In this document: positions 27,085 to 36,199 of the stretch, piece after piece
How the letters are laid out: each line of letters begins with the position of its first letter
Position numbering within the stretch: position 1 is the first letter of the stretch
Assembly (NCBI GenBank): GCA_016717225.1
Contig: JADKGB010000002.1
Coordinates: 124,001 to 188,000 of the forward strand
Reading direction: 5' to 3'
DNA length: 64,000 bases
DNA from: Flavobacteriales bacterium
Lineage (GTDB): Bacteria > Bacteroidota > Bacteroidia > Flavobacteriales_F > PHOS-HE28
Translations under genes and position numbers: made by a program
Notes under the pieces: model-generated
Databases searched by the model: none
The model's input: only the letters and a program-made list of their open reading frames with translations
What the model was told of the DNA's origin: nothing

Positions 27085-28035
27085 TCAACGCCGCAGAGGG
27101 GCAGCCGTATCTGGAAGAAAAGCAGTGGGCGGCCGGAACATTCGGGGCACTTCGTTCTTCGCGTCGAAAGGCATGATGCTCATCGGATTCAAAGAACTGC
27201 GAACAATAAAACGGTCTTGCAAAGCAGCAACCACCACAACCACAGGCATATTGCGCGTTGTATCCTCCACGATCAATCGGTACGCAAGCTGAGCGGTCAA
27301 TGTGTCGTTGGGGTCTGTAAGCTCCTGCCCACGTGACCTGGCGAGACTGCCCAAGTACCGATCGATCTTCACAGGGTCCAGGGCGACGTTGGCGATGAAC
27401 CAATTGCCATCGCGTTTTTCCATTGCATAGCTTCTACCTCCGGGAAATTGGAAAGTGAGGCGCTTCCAGTTCGCTGGATCACCATTAACCAAATACTTGG
27501 GCATCCATCCACTGAATGGCAAGTTGGTGCTCATGCCCAAGAGTCCGGCAATAGCATAAGCCATGGTGTCTCCCAGCGGGTTCACTACGGTCTGGTGATC
27601 ATCACCTCCGGAGTGTTTGCCTACCCGTAATTCGTAACGCATTCTGGGCGATTCCACGATCAGGTGTTCAGCGTTCAACGTGTCCAGATTGTAAGACTGG
27701 GCCACGCTTCTCATGGGACCAACAAGTCGCAGAACACGCATATCGTTGAATGCGGTGAGCACATCGTTCACGGGCTCGGGATCAGCCCAAGCGGTATCAC
27801 GGCCCATGACCATTTGCCAATTTCCGTTCAATCGAGTGAACCGAATGTTGGGAAAGCCTTTGAACGGTGCATGAACCAGGGTAAATGCCGAGATGGTGGA
27901 GGAATCAAGCTGAACCAACACTTCTTTGAACGTACGTTGTTGAGCCTTTGGACTTGCATGTCCGCTCCACCACCAAAGCCCACCGAGCAATGCGAGGATC
28001 GCCAGCCAATGACCTGCGCGCAGTTTACCGAACAT
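27085..28035 (-). CDS. DUF4340-domain protein downstream of gldG
   Basis: The 316-residue protein starts MFGKLRAGHWLAILALLGGLWWW, a signal anchor, followed by beta-rich segments of the DUF4340 type (FTRLNGNWQMVM, VNDVLTAFNDMRV, YAMEKRDGNWFI, PVKIDRYLGSLARSRG). DUF4340 proteins often follow GldG-like genes. Its ATG overlaps the end of the gldG frame once the frameshift there is corrected. A role as a periplasmic accessory of the GldAFG complex is inferred. It is the last gene of the minus-strand gld operon. Confidence 0.8.
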   Translation of the reverse strand: MFGKLRAGHWLAILALLGGLWWWSGHASPKAQQRTFKEVLVQLDSSTISAFTLVHAPFKGFPNIRFTRLNGNWQMVMGRDTAWADPEPVNDVLTAFNDMRVLRLVGPMRSVAQSYNLDTLNAEHLIVESPRMRYELRVGKHSGGDDHQTVVNPLGDTMAYAIAGLLGMSTNLPFSGWMPKYLVNGDPANWKRLTFQFPGGRSYAMEKRDGNWFIANVALDPVKIDRYLGSLARSRGQELTDPNDTLTAQLAYRLIVEDTTRNMPVVVVVAALQDRFIVRSSLNPMSIMPFDAKNEVPRMFRPPTAFLPDTAAPLRR

Positions 28036-29550
28036 GATCGGGGGCTATTCGGCGAATTCGCTGTGCCCTTCTCCATGCACGGCGACCGAGGCCGTACAAA
28101 AGCGCCGTGATCACTGGCAGCAACAGGTTCATGGTCTTCAGCCCGCTGCGCATGGTATCGCTCAATTCTTGGATCGGGCGGTAATTGACCTCTTTACCGC
28201 GGAGCCCAGGAGGTCATTGCTGCCGGTAACGCGATCAACAGCGTTCACCATCAGGTCGATGTTGCCTTCGTGCAATTGCATGGGCGGCTGGCCAGTGCCG
28301 TTCACGCAGAAACCGCCATTGCTGAAGATCACGAGGTGTGCCGGTGCTGTACCTCCAAATGTGCTTTCCACTTCAGCACCCACCACTTGTGGCCCCAGGG
28401 TGAAGTCGACCTCGCTCCATTGACGTGATACATCAAACATTTGTGGAGCAGGTAGCGCGTTGCTCTTGTTGCTTGTGAACAACAACGGTGAAAAGTGCTT
28501 TGTGCTGTCGCCTGCAGGCAATAGCGGTGAACAGAATTGGAATACGACAGCATCCAAACCGCTACTGATCGGATGGTCTGCGAAGCTGCTGATCACCGGG
28601 AAATAGGGAAAAGGGATCTGGACCGGAAGTTGAAAATTGCCCATCTGCTGCATCACCTGCACTTGATTGCAACGCTGGTCCGTAATGATCCGTTGTTCAA
28701 TGCGAACCCCGTGCTGCTCCAACCAAGGCTCCAAACCGGTATACCGCATTTCGGCCACAGGCGTCGTGGTTCCCAAGTCGCTGCGAACGGCACTGTATGC
28801 GATAACAACCCCCTTGCCTCGGGCAAGGTATTCGTGGATGCGTTGAAGTTGGGCTGCGGGAAAAGTGTCTTGCGGATCGACGATGAGCAGTGCGCTGAAC
28901 CGATCGTTGATGGGCACGGTATCGTAGATGGCCATACGTGTAACACTGTACATCACGCTGAGGCCTTGCACCAGTTGGTTCAACGCTTCAATAGGTGGCT
29001 CACCGTGCCCTTGTACAAGGCCGAGTACCGGCTTTTCTGCAATGCTGACCTCCTTGATGGCGCTGCTGAGTATCCACTCCAACGCACTGCCTTGTTGGAT
29101 CACAGGAACTGAACTCGTACGATCGCCCATGCGCACGGTGCAGCCCATATAAACCCGCATGCTTTCGGCCTTGTCTTTTTCCCGGGTTTGGGCCATCAAC
29201 GGCTGCACACCTGCCTGTTGGGCTTTTGCCTCGAGCGAATCCGCCTGATTGGGATCGGTGAATTCGAACACAACCTTGCCCTTGCTTACGGCGGCATATT
29301 CCACAAGCAGCTCCTTGAAGTCCTGTCTCGCAATAGCCAGATCGGGCGGCATTTTTTCCGTGAAGTAGGCACTTACGGTCACCGCTTCCGGAAGGCTTTG
29401 CAAGAGCTTAACCGTAGATGGGCTCAGCGAATAACGCTGATCAGTTGTTACGTCCCACCGGAAGTTGAAGCGCTGGCCGATCAGATTCACCAGCACAAGC
29501 GCAGCGATCAGCAGAAGCGTGTTCCGGAGAAGTTGACCGCGGGTTCTCAT
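28025..29550 (-). CDS. gldG: Gliding-motility-associated ABC transporter component GldG, frameshifted
   Basis: The frame from 29550 (MRTRGQLLRNTLLLIAALVLVNL) has a membrane anchor, then the GldG extracytoplasmic region (YSLSPSTVKLLQSL, VTVSAYFTEKMPPDL, VIAYSAVRSDLG). It turns into an unlikely tail and stops at 28162. In another frame the expected end follows: GKEVNYRPIQELSDTM, KTMNLLLPVITALLYGL and RRAWRR, the C-terminal transmembrane helix, with a stop at 28025. One missing base near 28204-28208 (GGGCTCC) accounts for this. Either a sequencing deletion or a true truncation; the corrected protein would have about 508 residues. Confidence 0.82.
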
Positions 29551-29570
29551 TTTTTGGTATTGATGAAAGG

Positions 29571-30296
29571 TCAGTCGTTCACCAATCGTTTGGCCAGGTT
29601 CATTTCGGCAAGTGAAAGCCCAAGCACTACGAGCGTGCCGAACCAGATCAGGTCACGACTATCCACGATGCCACGGCTCATGCTGTCGAAATGAGTGCCG
29701 GTACTCAGCATTTTCAACGTCTCGCCGACAACACCGGTAAAGCTCGAGGCCATAACGGAAAAGGCCAAATGGAACACCGCGATAATGGCCAGACCGATCA
29801 AGAAGGCGACGATCTGGTTGTTCGTAAGGCTGCTGGCATAGATCCCAATGGCGATGTACGCTGCACTCATACAAAGGAGCGCCAGGTATCCGCATGCGAT
29901 CGCACCGTGGTCAACGTCACCAACGAATGCGATGGTGATCCAGTACGGCAGGGTGCACGCAAGCGCCAATGCTATCAACACGAAACATGCGAGGAACTTG
30001 CTGGCCACTACTTGCCTATCGCTTACGGCTTTGGTCAGCAAGAGGTCGAGTGTTCCGCTTTTACGCTCATCGGCCAGCGTGCGCATGGTGATAGCGGGTA
30101 TGAAAAAGAACAGGGTCCAATAGGCAACGTTGAAAAACGTGCTCAGATCGGCAAGACCGCGCAAGAAAACATCGGTACCGAACCACCATGTGAAAAAGCC
30201 GCTCACACCGAGAAAGACCACCAGTATCAGGTAAGCCATCAGCGAGTCGAAGAACGAAGCGAGCTCCTTGCGGGCGAGTATGTAAAGGGTGCGCAT
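29571..30296 (-). CDS. gldF: Gliding-motility ABC transporter permease GldF
   Basis: The 241-residue protein (MRTLYILARKELASFFDSLMAYLI) has six membrane segments (for example FNVAYWTLFFFIPAITM, VVASKFLACFVLIALALACTL, QIVAFLIGLAIIAVFHLAFSVM) in the ABC-2 permease pattern. DERKSGTLDLLLTKAVSD is the cytosolic loop conserved in this family. It overlaps gldA by one base (TGATG) and is 20 bases ahead of gldG. GldA, F and G form an ABC complex needed for gliding in some Flavobacterium, but the family also occurs in non-gliders. Confidence 0.93.
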   Translation of the reverse strand: MRTLYILARKELASFFDSLMAYLILVVFLGVSGFFTWWFGTDVFLRGLADLSTFFNVAYWTLFFFIPAITMRTLADERKSGTLDLLLTKAVSDRQVVASKFLACFVLIALALACTLPYWITIAFVGDVDHGAIACGYLALLCMSAAYIAIGIYASSLTNNQIVAFLIGLAIIAVFHLAFSVMASSFTGVVGETLKMLSTGTHFDSMSRGIVDSRDLIWFGTLVVLGLSLAEMNLAKRLVND

Positions 30297-31225
30297 CAGT
30301 TCAGCGTAAGGTCACGGAAGATGTCTTCGAGACGGGTTTCGAGCGGACGCATTTCGGTCAGTGTCCAGCCATTTCGCACACAGAGTTGGAAGATCGCACG
30401 GGCCGGGTCGGTTCCCTGGTTGCCTTTCACTTCATAGCGCTCCAAGGATCCGCCCAGCGGGAGGGCAGATGCGACCTCAAGCAACGTTCCAAGCCCAGCA
30501 AGCACTGTATCGCGCGCGGCATCCTCCACCCGCAGCTGGAGAACGAATTCACCCTGTGCCTGTGCCCGCAAAAGGCTGGGAGCCCCATCCGCCACGATCT
30601 TTCCTTTGTTGATGATGAGGATGCGATCGCAGATGGCCTCCACTTCGGGCAGGATGTGCGTGCTGAAGATCACCGTTTTCGCCTGGCCCAACTCTTTGAT
30701 CAACGAGCGGATCTCCACGATCTGGTTAGGATCCAAGCCGGTTGTCGGTTCGTCCAAAATGAGCACTTGTGGGTCGTGTACCATGGCCTGGGCCAATCCT
30801 ACGCGCTGGCGATATCCTTTGCTCAGTTCCCCGACTTTCTTATGCTTCTCATCGCCCAGTCCGCAAACGTCCACCATCTCACGAATGCGCAGAAGTTGCT
30901 GGTCTTTCGGAACGCCTTGTACGCGCGCGGCGAAACGCAGAAGATCCAGAACGGGCATGTCCTCATAAAGTGGATTGCTTTCAGGAAGATACCCGATCAT
31001 TTTACGCACCTCACCGGGTTCATCGGACACGCTCTTGCCACCAACAGCAATGGTGCCTTTGTTCGGGGCGATAAGCCCGCAGATCATTTTCATGGTGGTG
31101 CTCTTTCCTGCACCATTGGGTCCTAGAAAGCCCAAAACTTCCCCCGCGCTAACTTGAAAACTGATGTCATCCACGGCGGCTTGGGAACCGTAGTATTTCG
31201 TAAGGTGGTCGATCCGAATGTCCAT
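30296..31225 (-). CDS. gldA: Gliding-motility ABC transporter ATP-binding protein GldA
   Basis: The 309-residue protein starts MDIRIDHLTKYYGSQAAVD. Walker A GPNGAGKST is at 35-43, the signature is LSKGYRQRVGLAQA and Walker B is VLILDEPTTGLDP. The C-terminal 80 residues (VLRLRVEDAARDTVLAG-like) are the regulatory extension found in GldA and other ABC-2 ATPases. It is the first gene of gldA-gldF-gldG-DUF4340. The start at 31225 is chosen over 31267 because the candidate promoter lies at 31240-31248. Confidence 0.93.
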   Translation of the reverse strand: MDIRIDHLTKYYGSQAAVDDISFQVSAGEVLGFLGPNGAGKSTTMKMICGLIAPNKGTIAVGGKSVSDEPGEVRKMIGYLPESNPLYEDMPVLDLLRFAARVQGVPKDQQLLRIREMVDVCGLGDEKHKKVGELSKGYRQRVGLAQAMVHDPQVLILDEPTTGLDPNQIVEIRSLIKELGQAKTVIFSTHILPEVEAICDRILIINKGKIVADGAPSLLRAQAQGEFVLQLRVEDAARDTVLAGLGTLLEVASALPLGGSLERYEVKGNQGTDPARAIFQLCVRNGWTLTEMRPLETRLEDIFRDLTLN

Positions 31226-31239
31226 GAGCCGAGGGGAGT

Positions 31240-31267
31240 GCGAATCTATCGGGATGCCCTCGCGCAA
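31240..31267 (-). promoter_or_regulatory. Candidate promoter for the gld operon (TTG-N16-TAGATTCGC)
   Basis: On the minus strand TTG (31265-31267) is followed after 16 bases by TAGATTCGC (31240-31248), 14 bases ahead of the gldA ATG. This resembles the Bacteroidota TTG/TAnnTTTG promoter with T to C in the box. Confidence 0.4.
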
Positions 31268-31341
31268 AACCCGGCCCGCGCTGAAAAACTGTTAACCTGC
31301 ACAACCTGCAACGTTGGAAGCCTGTGGCGGACTTCTATCGT

Positions 31342-31950
31342 TCAGTGGATCTGGTGCTTCTCCTCTTTCTTCTCACCATCGCGGATCTTTTCCAGTGCCT
31401 GGGCAATGCGACGTTTGCGGGTCTCTTCCTGCTTGGCGTCCGTGATCCACTCAACATACTCCTTCCTGCAACTGTAGTTGAAGGCTTCCCAATTGGCCCA
31501 TGCTGTTGGGTCCTTGTGCAACACTTGCTCAAGATCATCCGGAACAACAAGTTCTTTCCGGGCTGGTTTCGCGTCTTGCAACTTGGTTCCTTTCGCGTTC
31601 AGGTGAACAGCCTGCTTGATCAGGTCAACGAATGCCGCTTCATCAATGGCTTCACCTTCGTGCAACTTGTACGACCGGTTCCCCTTTTCCTCGCCCTTGG
31701 GCAGAGCCTCGAAGAGTTTCTTCGGATCCTTGAGCAAGGCCCCTTTATGGAACCACACGGCCAAGTGCTCTTTGAAGGCGCACAGGCCGATCATGATCCC
31801 AGAATGATCGAAGTGGGGTTTGTCCCAACGCCAGGTCTCTTCAACCTGCGGAACGGTGGAATGGATGATCTGACGGAGCCGAACCAGTTGCTTGCGCTGC
31901 CACTCGGGCTGTTCAGCGATATAGAGATTGATCTGTTCCGTGATGACCAT
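31342..31950 (-). CDS. DUF1801/YdeI-family protein
   Basis: The 202-residue protein (MVITEQINLYIAEQPEWQRKQLVRLR) has the DUF1801 N-terminal part (EETWRWDKPHFDHSGIMIGL, AVWFHKGALLKD), then a YdeI-like C-terminal helical tail (ELVVPDDLEQVLHKDPTAWANWEAF, CRKEYVEWITDAKQEETRKRRI). YdeI relatives are linked in other bacteria to peptide or metal stress, but the role is unknown. A GTG at 31968 could also start it. It is followed by a short unannotated gap before the gld operon. Confidence 0.85.
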   Translation of the reverse strand: MVITEQINLYIAEQPEWQRKQLVRLRQIIHSTVPQVEETWRWDKPHFDHSGIMIGLCAFKEHLAVWFHKGALLKDPKKLFEALPKGEEKGNRSYKLHEGEAIDEAAFVDLIKQAVHLNAKGTKLQDAKPARKELVVPDDLEQVLHKDPTAWANWEAFNYSCRKEYVEWITDAKQEETRKRRIAQALEKIRDGEKKEEKHQIH

Positions 31951-32022
31951 GGGAGCTGGTTTAGACACCGAAGTTACCGGTGGCTTTTACCCACAACGGA
32001 CTTCACGGGGCGAATATGGCGC

Positions 32023-33657
32023 TTACTTTTTTACCTCGTTGCTCATGGTAAAGATCACGGGCCACGACCTGTCTTTGCCGAAACCCTCTGAACCTGTGGT
32101 AATAATGAGTCCTGGAGAGATCCTCCAGACCTGTGATGCTTGGAGTCCCCTTTGTTTGAAGCCGTCGATCATGACCACTTTGCCTTTTTCCTCGCCATTT
32201 GGCTTGAATTCAAATAGCACCGCATCTTTCATGGAGGTGATCTCCTGAACGGGCTCTTTGAGCTTCCGCTTTTCGAAATTCCCGTCGTTGTCGTTGATCA
32301 TCACGAACAACGCATCATCATAACAGGCAGCTATCACACGGCCCGGAACATCGTTATCGTAACCCAGCATGCGGTCGATCTGCTTGTACCATTTCTGCTC
32401 GCCAGTGGCATCCAACTCGAAGATGTGCAACGCACCATCCACTTGTTCGGTCTTGGCTGTTTTTTTGCCGCTCAGGTCAGCTACATAATGCGTTTCGATC
32501 CCGCTTTTCGCGGCTACGATGAAAACACCTCCGTTCTTCTTCCACATGACCCGACCGATCTTCATGTTGATCTGCCATTTCTCCGTCTTGGCGGCACTTG
32601 GGGAACCTGCTATCTTTTCTAGACGCTTTTCGAATGGCATCAGCTTGAATCCATCGAATTTCATCGCTTTCGCATCGAATACACAGCGATAAGCGCCGAT
32701 CGATTCGTTCCGGTTGGTCCCTTCGCCGCCATAAACACCTGCGAACACCATGCTGCCATCGGCCTTCATGTCCATGGTGATGTCTTGGGCGTAGTCTTTC
32801 CCAGCGAGGTCCAGAAGAACCGCTTGTTGCCCGGTACTGTCCAACCGGTATAGGGAAAAGCTGTAGCCAAGGTCCTCTTTGGTCTTTGGCTCCGGATTCG
32901 TGATGTTCTTGATCAGGTACCACACAGCGCCACTTCCATCCACTTTGGTATCGATAATGTCGATGGTGCGCGCATTGGCATCCACCGTAAGCGTGTTGGT
33001 CCACAACAGCTTCATCTGCTTGTCGAACACCTGCGCGAACACAGGGCACCCAGCGCTGCGTGTAGTGCTTTGTGGCGTAAGGCCGATCAGCAATTTGGTG
33101 CTGTCCACACCCACTGTGCTGGTGAAGCCAGTGATCACGTTCGGTTTGAAATAGTCTGCGCCTTTGCCGAGGCGATCGAAAGGGATCTCAGCGAGCAGTT
33201 GGGCCCCCTTGCCAGTGAGGCTTCGTGGACTGAGCACTTGTTGGATCAGAAGCAACTTGGCGCGCTCGGGATCGGCCTTGGTGGCGAACACCCGGAACTG
33301 GCTCGCAAAGCGTTCGATCGTTTCCACGGTCACGGGCCCTTCACCCCACAGGATCTTGGTTTTGTCGAATTTGATCTTGGTAAGGCCTTCCAGTGCAAAT
33401 GCCTCCAGTGTGCGGTCGATATCAACCTGGTTCAGCCCCCCCAACACCGTGCTACTGCCCTTGACCCGCAGGCCCACGAAGCAACCTCCATCACCTTTTA
33501 CAACTTTGGCGTAACACGTGCCTTCGTCCGGCGGAGCGTCGAAATTGGTGCTCACTTTCCACCGCACCTTGCTCTCTTGGGCAACCAAGGCAAGGCTTCC
33601 GAGCGAAACAACGCCCAGAACGAGCGTGCGAAGAGAGGGGAGGGTAACGTTCATCAT
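32023..33657 (-). CDS. Secreted beta-propeller-like hypothetical protein
   Basis: The 544-residue protein starts at ATG 33657 (MMNVTLPSLRTLVLGVVSLGSLALVAQ), a signal peptide; the longer frame to 33789 is rejected. The mature part alternates YDDALFVMINDNDGN, GGVFIVAAKSG and GAVWYLIKNITN repeats of about 45 residues, which suggests a beta-propeller of repeated blades, but no specific family was recognised. Residues GTCYAKVVKGDGGCF hold a cysteine pair. A TTG-N19-TATTTTCA promoter lies upstream. Function unknown, probably periplasmic. Confidence 0.8.
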   Translation of the reverse strand: MMNVTLPSLRTLVLGVVSLGSLALVAQESKVRWKVSTNFDAPPDEGTCYAKVVKGDGGCFVGLRVKGSSTVLGGLNQVDIDRTLEAFALEGLTKIKFDKTKILWGEGPVTVETIERFASQFRVFATKADPERAKLLLIQQVLSPRSLTGKGAQLLAEIPFDRLGKGADYFKPNVITGFTSTVGVDSTKLLIGLTPQSTTRSAGCPVFAQVFDKQMKLLWTNTLTVDANARTIDIIDTKVDGSGAVWYLIKNITNPEPKTKEDLGYSFSLYRLDSTGQQAVLLDLAGKDYAQDITMDMKADGSMVFAGVYGGEGTNRNESIGAYRCVFDAKAMKFDGFKLMPFEKRLEKIAGSPSAAKTEKWQINMKIGRVMWKKNGGVFIVAAKSGIETHYVADLSGKKTAKTEQVDGALHIFELDATGEQKWYKQIDRMLGYDNDVPGRVIAACYDDALFVMINDNDGNFEKRKLKEPVQEITSMKDAVLFEFKPNGEEKGKVVMIDGFKQRGLQASQVWRISPGLIITTGSEGFGKDRSWPVIFTMSNEVKK

Positions 33658-33670
33658 GAGGTAAGGGGGC

Positions 33671-33701
33671 GTGAAAATAGGCGACACCCCGATCCGCCCA
33701 A
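33671..33701 (-). promoter_or_regulatory. Candidate promoter TTG-N19-TATTTTCAC
   Basis: On the minus strand TTG (33699-33701) and TATTTTCAC (33671-33679) are 19 bases apart and lie 13 bases ahead of the ATG at 33657. The spacing matches the Bacteroidota sigma-A consensus. Confidence 0.5.
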
Positions 33702-33918
33702 GGCGATCATCATGCCGAACGTTTGGTCTCAAGGGTAGCTCGACGAACCTTGAACGGATGGCACGCATGGTTATCGTTCTGCAAGGCAAGGCGTGAGGAG
33801 GGAGGATACTGGAAGTCTCCGACCGAGGAACAACGCGGCCTGGCGGAACGAGAGCCCTGCGCCCGAAGGGTCTCCGCGAAGCGGTGATGCCGCCGGAACG
33901 AGGTTCATTGAGGTACCC
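33700..33918. other. GC-rich structured intergenic stretch before the thiolase gene
   Basis: Between 33658 and 33918 there is no supported gene. Bases 33671-33701 hold a promoter candidate. Bases about 33793-33915 contain a GC-rich, self-complementary stretch (for example TGCGCCCGAAGGGTC, CGCGAAGCGG, GCCGCCGGAACG) that resembles no known coding or RNA family to me. It could be a repeat element copy or a regulatory leader. Confidence 0.3.
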
Positions 33919-35124
33919 TCAAGTGCGCTCGATGATCGTCGCATAGCCCTGCCCAACGCCTATACACATGGTACACAAGGCGTAGCGCTTGTTTTGCTCG
34001 TGCAGCTCGATGGCGGCGGTTTGAAGCAGCCGAGCACCGCTCATACCTAGCGGATGACCCAAGGCTATGGCCCCGCCGTTCGGGTTGATGCGTGGGTCAT
34101 TGTCAGCTACACCCAAGCTGCGGGTGCAACTAAGCACCTGGGCAGCGAATGCTTCGTTGAGTTCGATAATGTCCATTTGATCCAAGGTGAGTCCGGCGCG
34201 TTTCAAAGCGAGCTTGGTCGCATTCACCGGCCCAATGCCCATAATGCGCGGTTCTACCCCCACCACTGCACTGGAAACCAGGCGGGCAAGCGGTTTCAAT
34301 CCGTGTTGCTTGATGCCCGCTTCGCTAGCTACAAGCACCGCCGCAGCACCATCGTTCAATCCACTCGCATTGCCGGCTGTCACGCTTCCGCCTTTTTTGA
34401 AAGCTGCTTTCAACCCACCAAGGATCTCCAAGGTGGTTTTGGGCTTCACGAATTCGTCTTGCGCGAAAAGGACGGGATCACCTTTCTTCTGTGGAACAGG
34501 AACAGCGCTGATCTCTTTCGCTAACCTGCCATTCAACTGAGCTGATGCTGCTTTTTGATGGCTCCAAAGGGCGAAGCGATCCTGATCATCGCGCGATATC
34601 GAATTCGACTCCAGCAGGTTCTCCGCCGTTTCGCCCATGGCATCCACGCCATAGCGCTCTTTCATCAGGGGGTTGATGAAGCGCCAGCCGAAGCTGCTGT
34701 CGAACATCTGCGCATCACGACCATACGGCGTGCTGGTCTTGCCGATCACCCAAGGCCCGCGCGTCATGTTCTCCACACCACCAGCAATGAACACGTCGCC
34801 ATGCCCGGCTGCTATGGCCCGGCCCGCGTTCACGACGGCACCCATGCCCGATGCGCAGAGCCGGTTAACGGTTTCTCCTGGCACGGAAACTGGCAAACCA
34901 GCGAGCAACAACGCCATGCGCGCCACGTTGCGATTGTCCTCACCAGCCTGATTCGAGCAACCCAGGATCACATCGTCGATCGCTGCCGGATCGAGAGTTG
35001 GGTGCCGAGCCATCAATTCCCGAAGTACATGTGCAGCAAGATCATCCGTGCGGACGGGTGCTAATGAGCCGCCGAAAGACCCGATGGGTGTTCGAATAGC
35101 GTCGATGATAAAAGCGTCGTTCAT
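33919..35124 (-). CDS. paaJ: Acetyl-CoA acyltransferase, 3-oxoadipyl-CoA thiolase type
   Basis: The 401-residue thiolase has the acyl-enzyme cysteine at C90 (VNRLCASGM), the general-base histidine in GGAIALGHPLG and the second cysteine in TMCIGVGQG. It cleaves 3-oxoacyl-CoA with coenzyme A; the sequence resembles the PaaJ/PcaF branch that acts on 3-oxoadipyl-CoA, but a general fatty-acid thiolase cannot be excluded. Its start overlaps the stop of the paaI gene upstream (ATGA), which supports a phenylacetate role. The remaining paa genes are not in the window. Confidence 0.88.
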   Translation of the reverse strand: MNDAFIIDAIRTPIGSFGGSLAPVRTDDLAAHVLRELMARHPTLDPAAIDDVILGCSNQAGEDNRNVARMALLLAGLPVSVPGETVNRLCASGMGAVVNAGRAIAAGHGDVFIAGGVENMTRGPWVIGKTSTPYGRDAQMFDSSFGWRFINPLMKERYGVDAMGETAENLLESNSISRDDQDRFALWSHQKAASAQLNGRLAKEISAVPVPQKKGDPVLFAQDEFVKPKTTLEILGGLKAAFKKGGSVTAGNASGLNDGAAAVLVASEAGIKQHGLKPLARLVSSAVVGVEPRIMGIGPVNATKLALKRAGLTLDQMDIIELNEAFAAQVLSCTRSLGVADNDPRINPNGGAIALGHPLGMSGARLLQTAAIELHEQNKRYALCTMCIGVGQGYATIIERT

Positions 35125-35567
35125 GAGTTCGTAGGGAGTGGTTCCTCCGGGAACCAGAGTTTGCCGGTGCGGAAAACGGTGCCTTTGAAAAGCGCGACCT
35201 GCTCGCCCAGTTGGTTCGTGACAGTGATGTAATAAACGCCGATGCTTCGCGAAAGGCTTTTCTCTTCGGCTGTTGCCGTGAGGATATCGCCAGCTTTCAC
35301 GGGCTTCGTGTGCGAAATGGACGTCTCCACACTTACGGCTTGAATGCCGTGCGAATTACTTGCGAACGCCAAGCAGCTATCGGCCAGCGAATACGTGATA
35401 CCCCCATGCGCGATCGCAAAGCCATTGAGCATTTCCCTGCGCACGGTCATGCGCAGCACACAACGGCCTGGCAACACCTCAATTCGTTCGATAGCCAGCC
35501 AGATACTGAACGGATCGTTGTCGTACATCCGGGCAACTACGCGCTCGGCTAAGGAATGGGTTGGCAT
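35121..35567 (-). CDS. paaI: Phenylacetate-pathway acyl-CoA thioesterase PaaI
   Basis: The 148-residue hot-dog protein (MPTHSLAERVVARMYDNDPFS) carries the PaaI pattern HGGITYSLADSCLAFASNSHG, where the helix-proximal Asp-free HGG loop and the following SLAD helix form the active site, and VSVETSISHTKPVKAGD. PaaI hydrolyses stray ring-hydroxylated phenylacetyl-CoA to protect the coenzyme A pool. It overlaps the thiolase gene by ATGA. A -7 box TACTTTCGC ends 5 bases ahead of the ATG, so the transcript may be leaderless. Confidence 0.92.
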   Translation of the reverse strand: MPTHSLAERVVARMYDNDPFSIWLAIERIEVLPGRCVLRMTVRREMLNGFAIAHGGITYSLADSCLAFASNSHGIQAVSVETSISHTKPVKAGDILTATAEEKSLSRSIGVYYITVTNQLGEQVALFKGTVFRTGKLWFPEEPLPTNS

Positions 35568-35572
35568 CGTGT

Positions 35573-35581
35573 GCGAAAGTA
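35573..35581 (-). promoter_or_regulatory. Candidate -7 box TACTTTCGC for paaI, possibly leaderless
   Basis: The plus-strand GCGAAAGTA reads TACTTTCGC on the minus strand, followed by ACACG and the ATG. If it is the -7 box, transcription begins at or next to the start codon. Confidence 0.4.
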
Positions 35582-35653
35582 GAGGGGTAATGGCGGGGTG
35601 GCACTTACCACTACATACTTCATCGAAAAGAACAGAAATGCGAAAATCCCGCC

Positions 35654-36172
35654 CTATTCGAACAAATCCTTCGGAAGCACCCCTTCATGCTGCAGCAGCC
35701 ATTTCTTCCGCCATAGTTCACCTGCATAACCGGTAAGCAGTCCGTTCTTGCCAAGCACACGATGGCACGGAACGATGATCAACAAGGGGTTATCCCCGCA
35801 GGCAGAGCCACAGGAACGCGCACTCCCGCCCACATTATCGGCCAATTGTTCGTAGGTAAGCGCCTTGCCGAACGCGATCTTCTCCAATCTCGCCCACAGT
35901 TTTTTGCGGTATGCTGAACCCACTTGAAAGAGTGGCAGATCGAACTTCTTCCTGCGACCGGCGAAGTATGCTTCGATCTGCGTGGCCGCTTCCTTCAATG
36001 CCTTCGGTTGCTTACCGCCTTTGCCTCGGCCCATGGAGATGAAGGACACACGTGTGATGCGTTCTCCATCGCATTCAATGTAGACCTTGCCGATCGGGCT
36101 GTTCACAGAGGCCACGTACATAGGGCCGAACAGTTCGAGCGGCTTGGTGGGGGAACGCTTGTTCATGACCAT
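35654..36172 (-). CDS. Methylated-DNA--[protein]-cysteine methyltransferase
   Basis: The 172-residue protein has the alkyl-acceptor cysteine C136 in LIIVPCHRVL, preceded by the helix-turn-helix region FGKALTYEQLADNVGGS and the arginine-finger segment ARSCGSACGDNP. It transfers alkyl groups from O6-alkylguanine to itself, a single-turnover repair event. The start at 36172 keeps MVMNKRSPTK; ATG 36166 is equally possible. It diverges from the DUF2461 gene, 27 bases away. Confidence 0.95.
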   Translation of the reverse strand: MVMNKRSPTKPLELFGPMYVASVNSPIGKVYIECDGERITRVSFISMGRGKGGKQPKALKEAATQIEAYFAGRRKKFDLPLFQVGSAYRKKLWARLEKIAFGKALTYEQLADNVGGSARSCGSACGDNPLLIIVPCHRVLGKNGLLTGYAGELWRKKWLLQHEGVLPKDLFE

Positions 36173-36199
36173 TTTCGCGGAGCACCAATATAAGGATCC

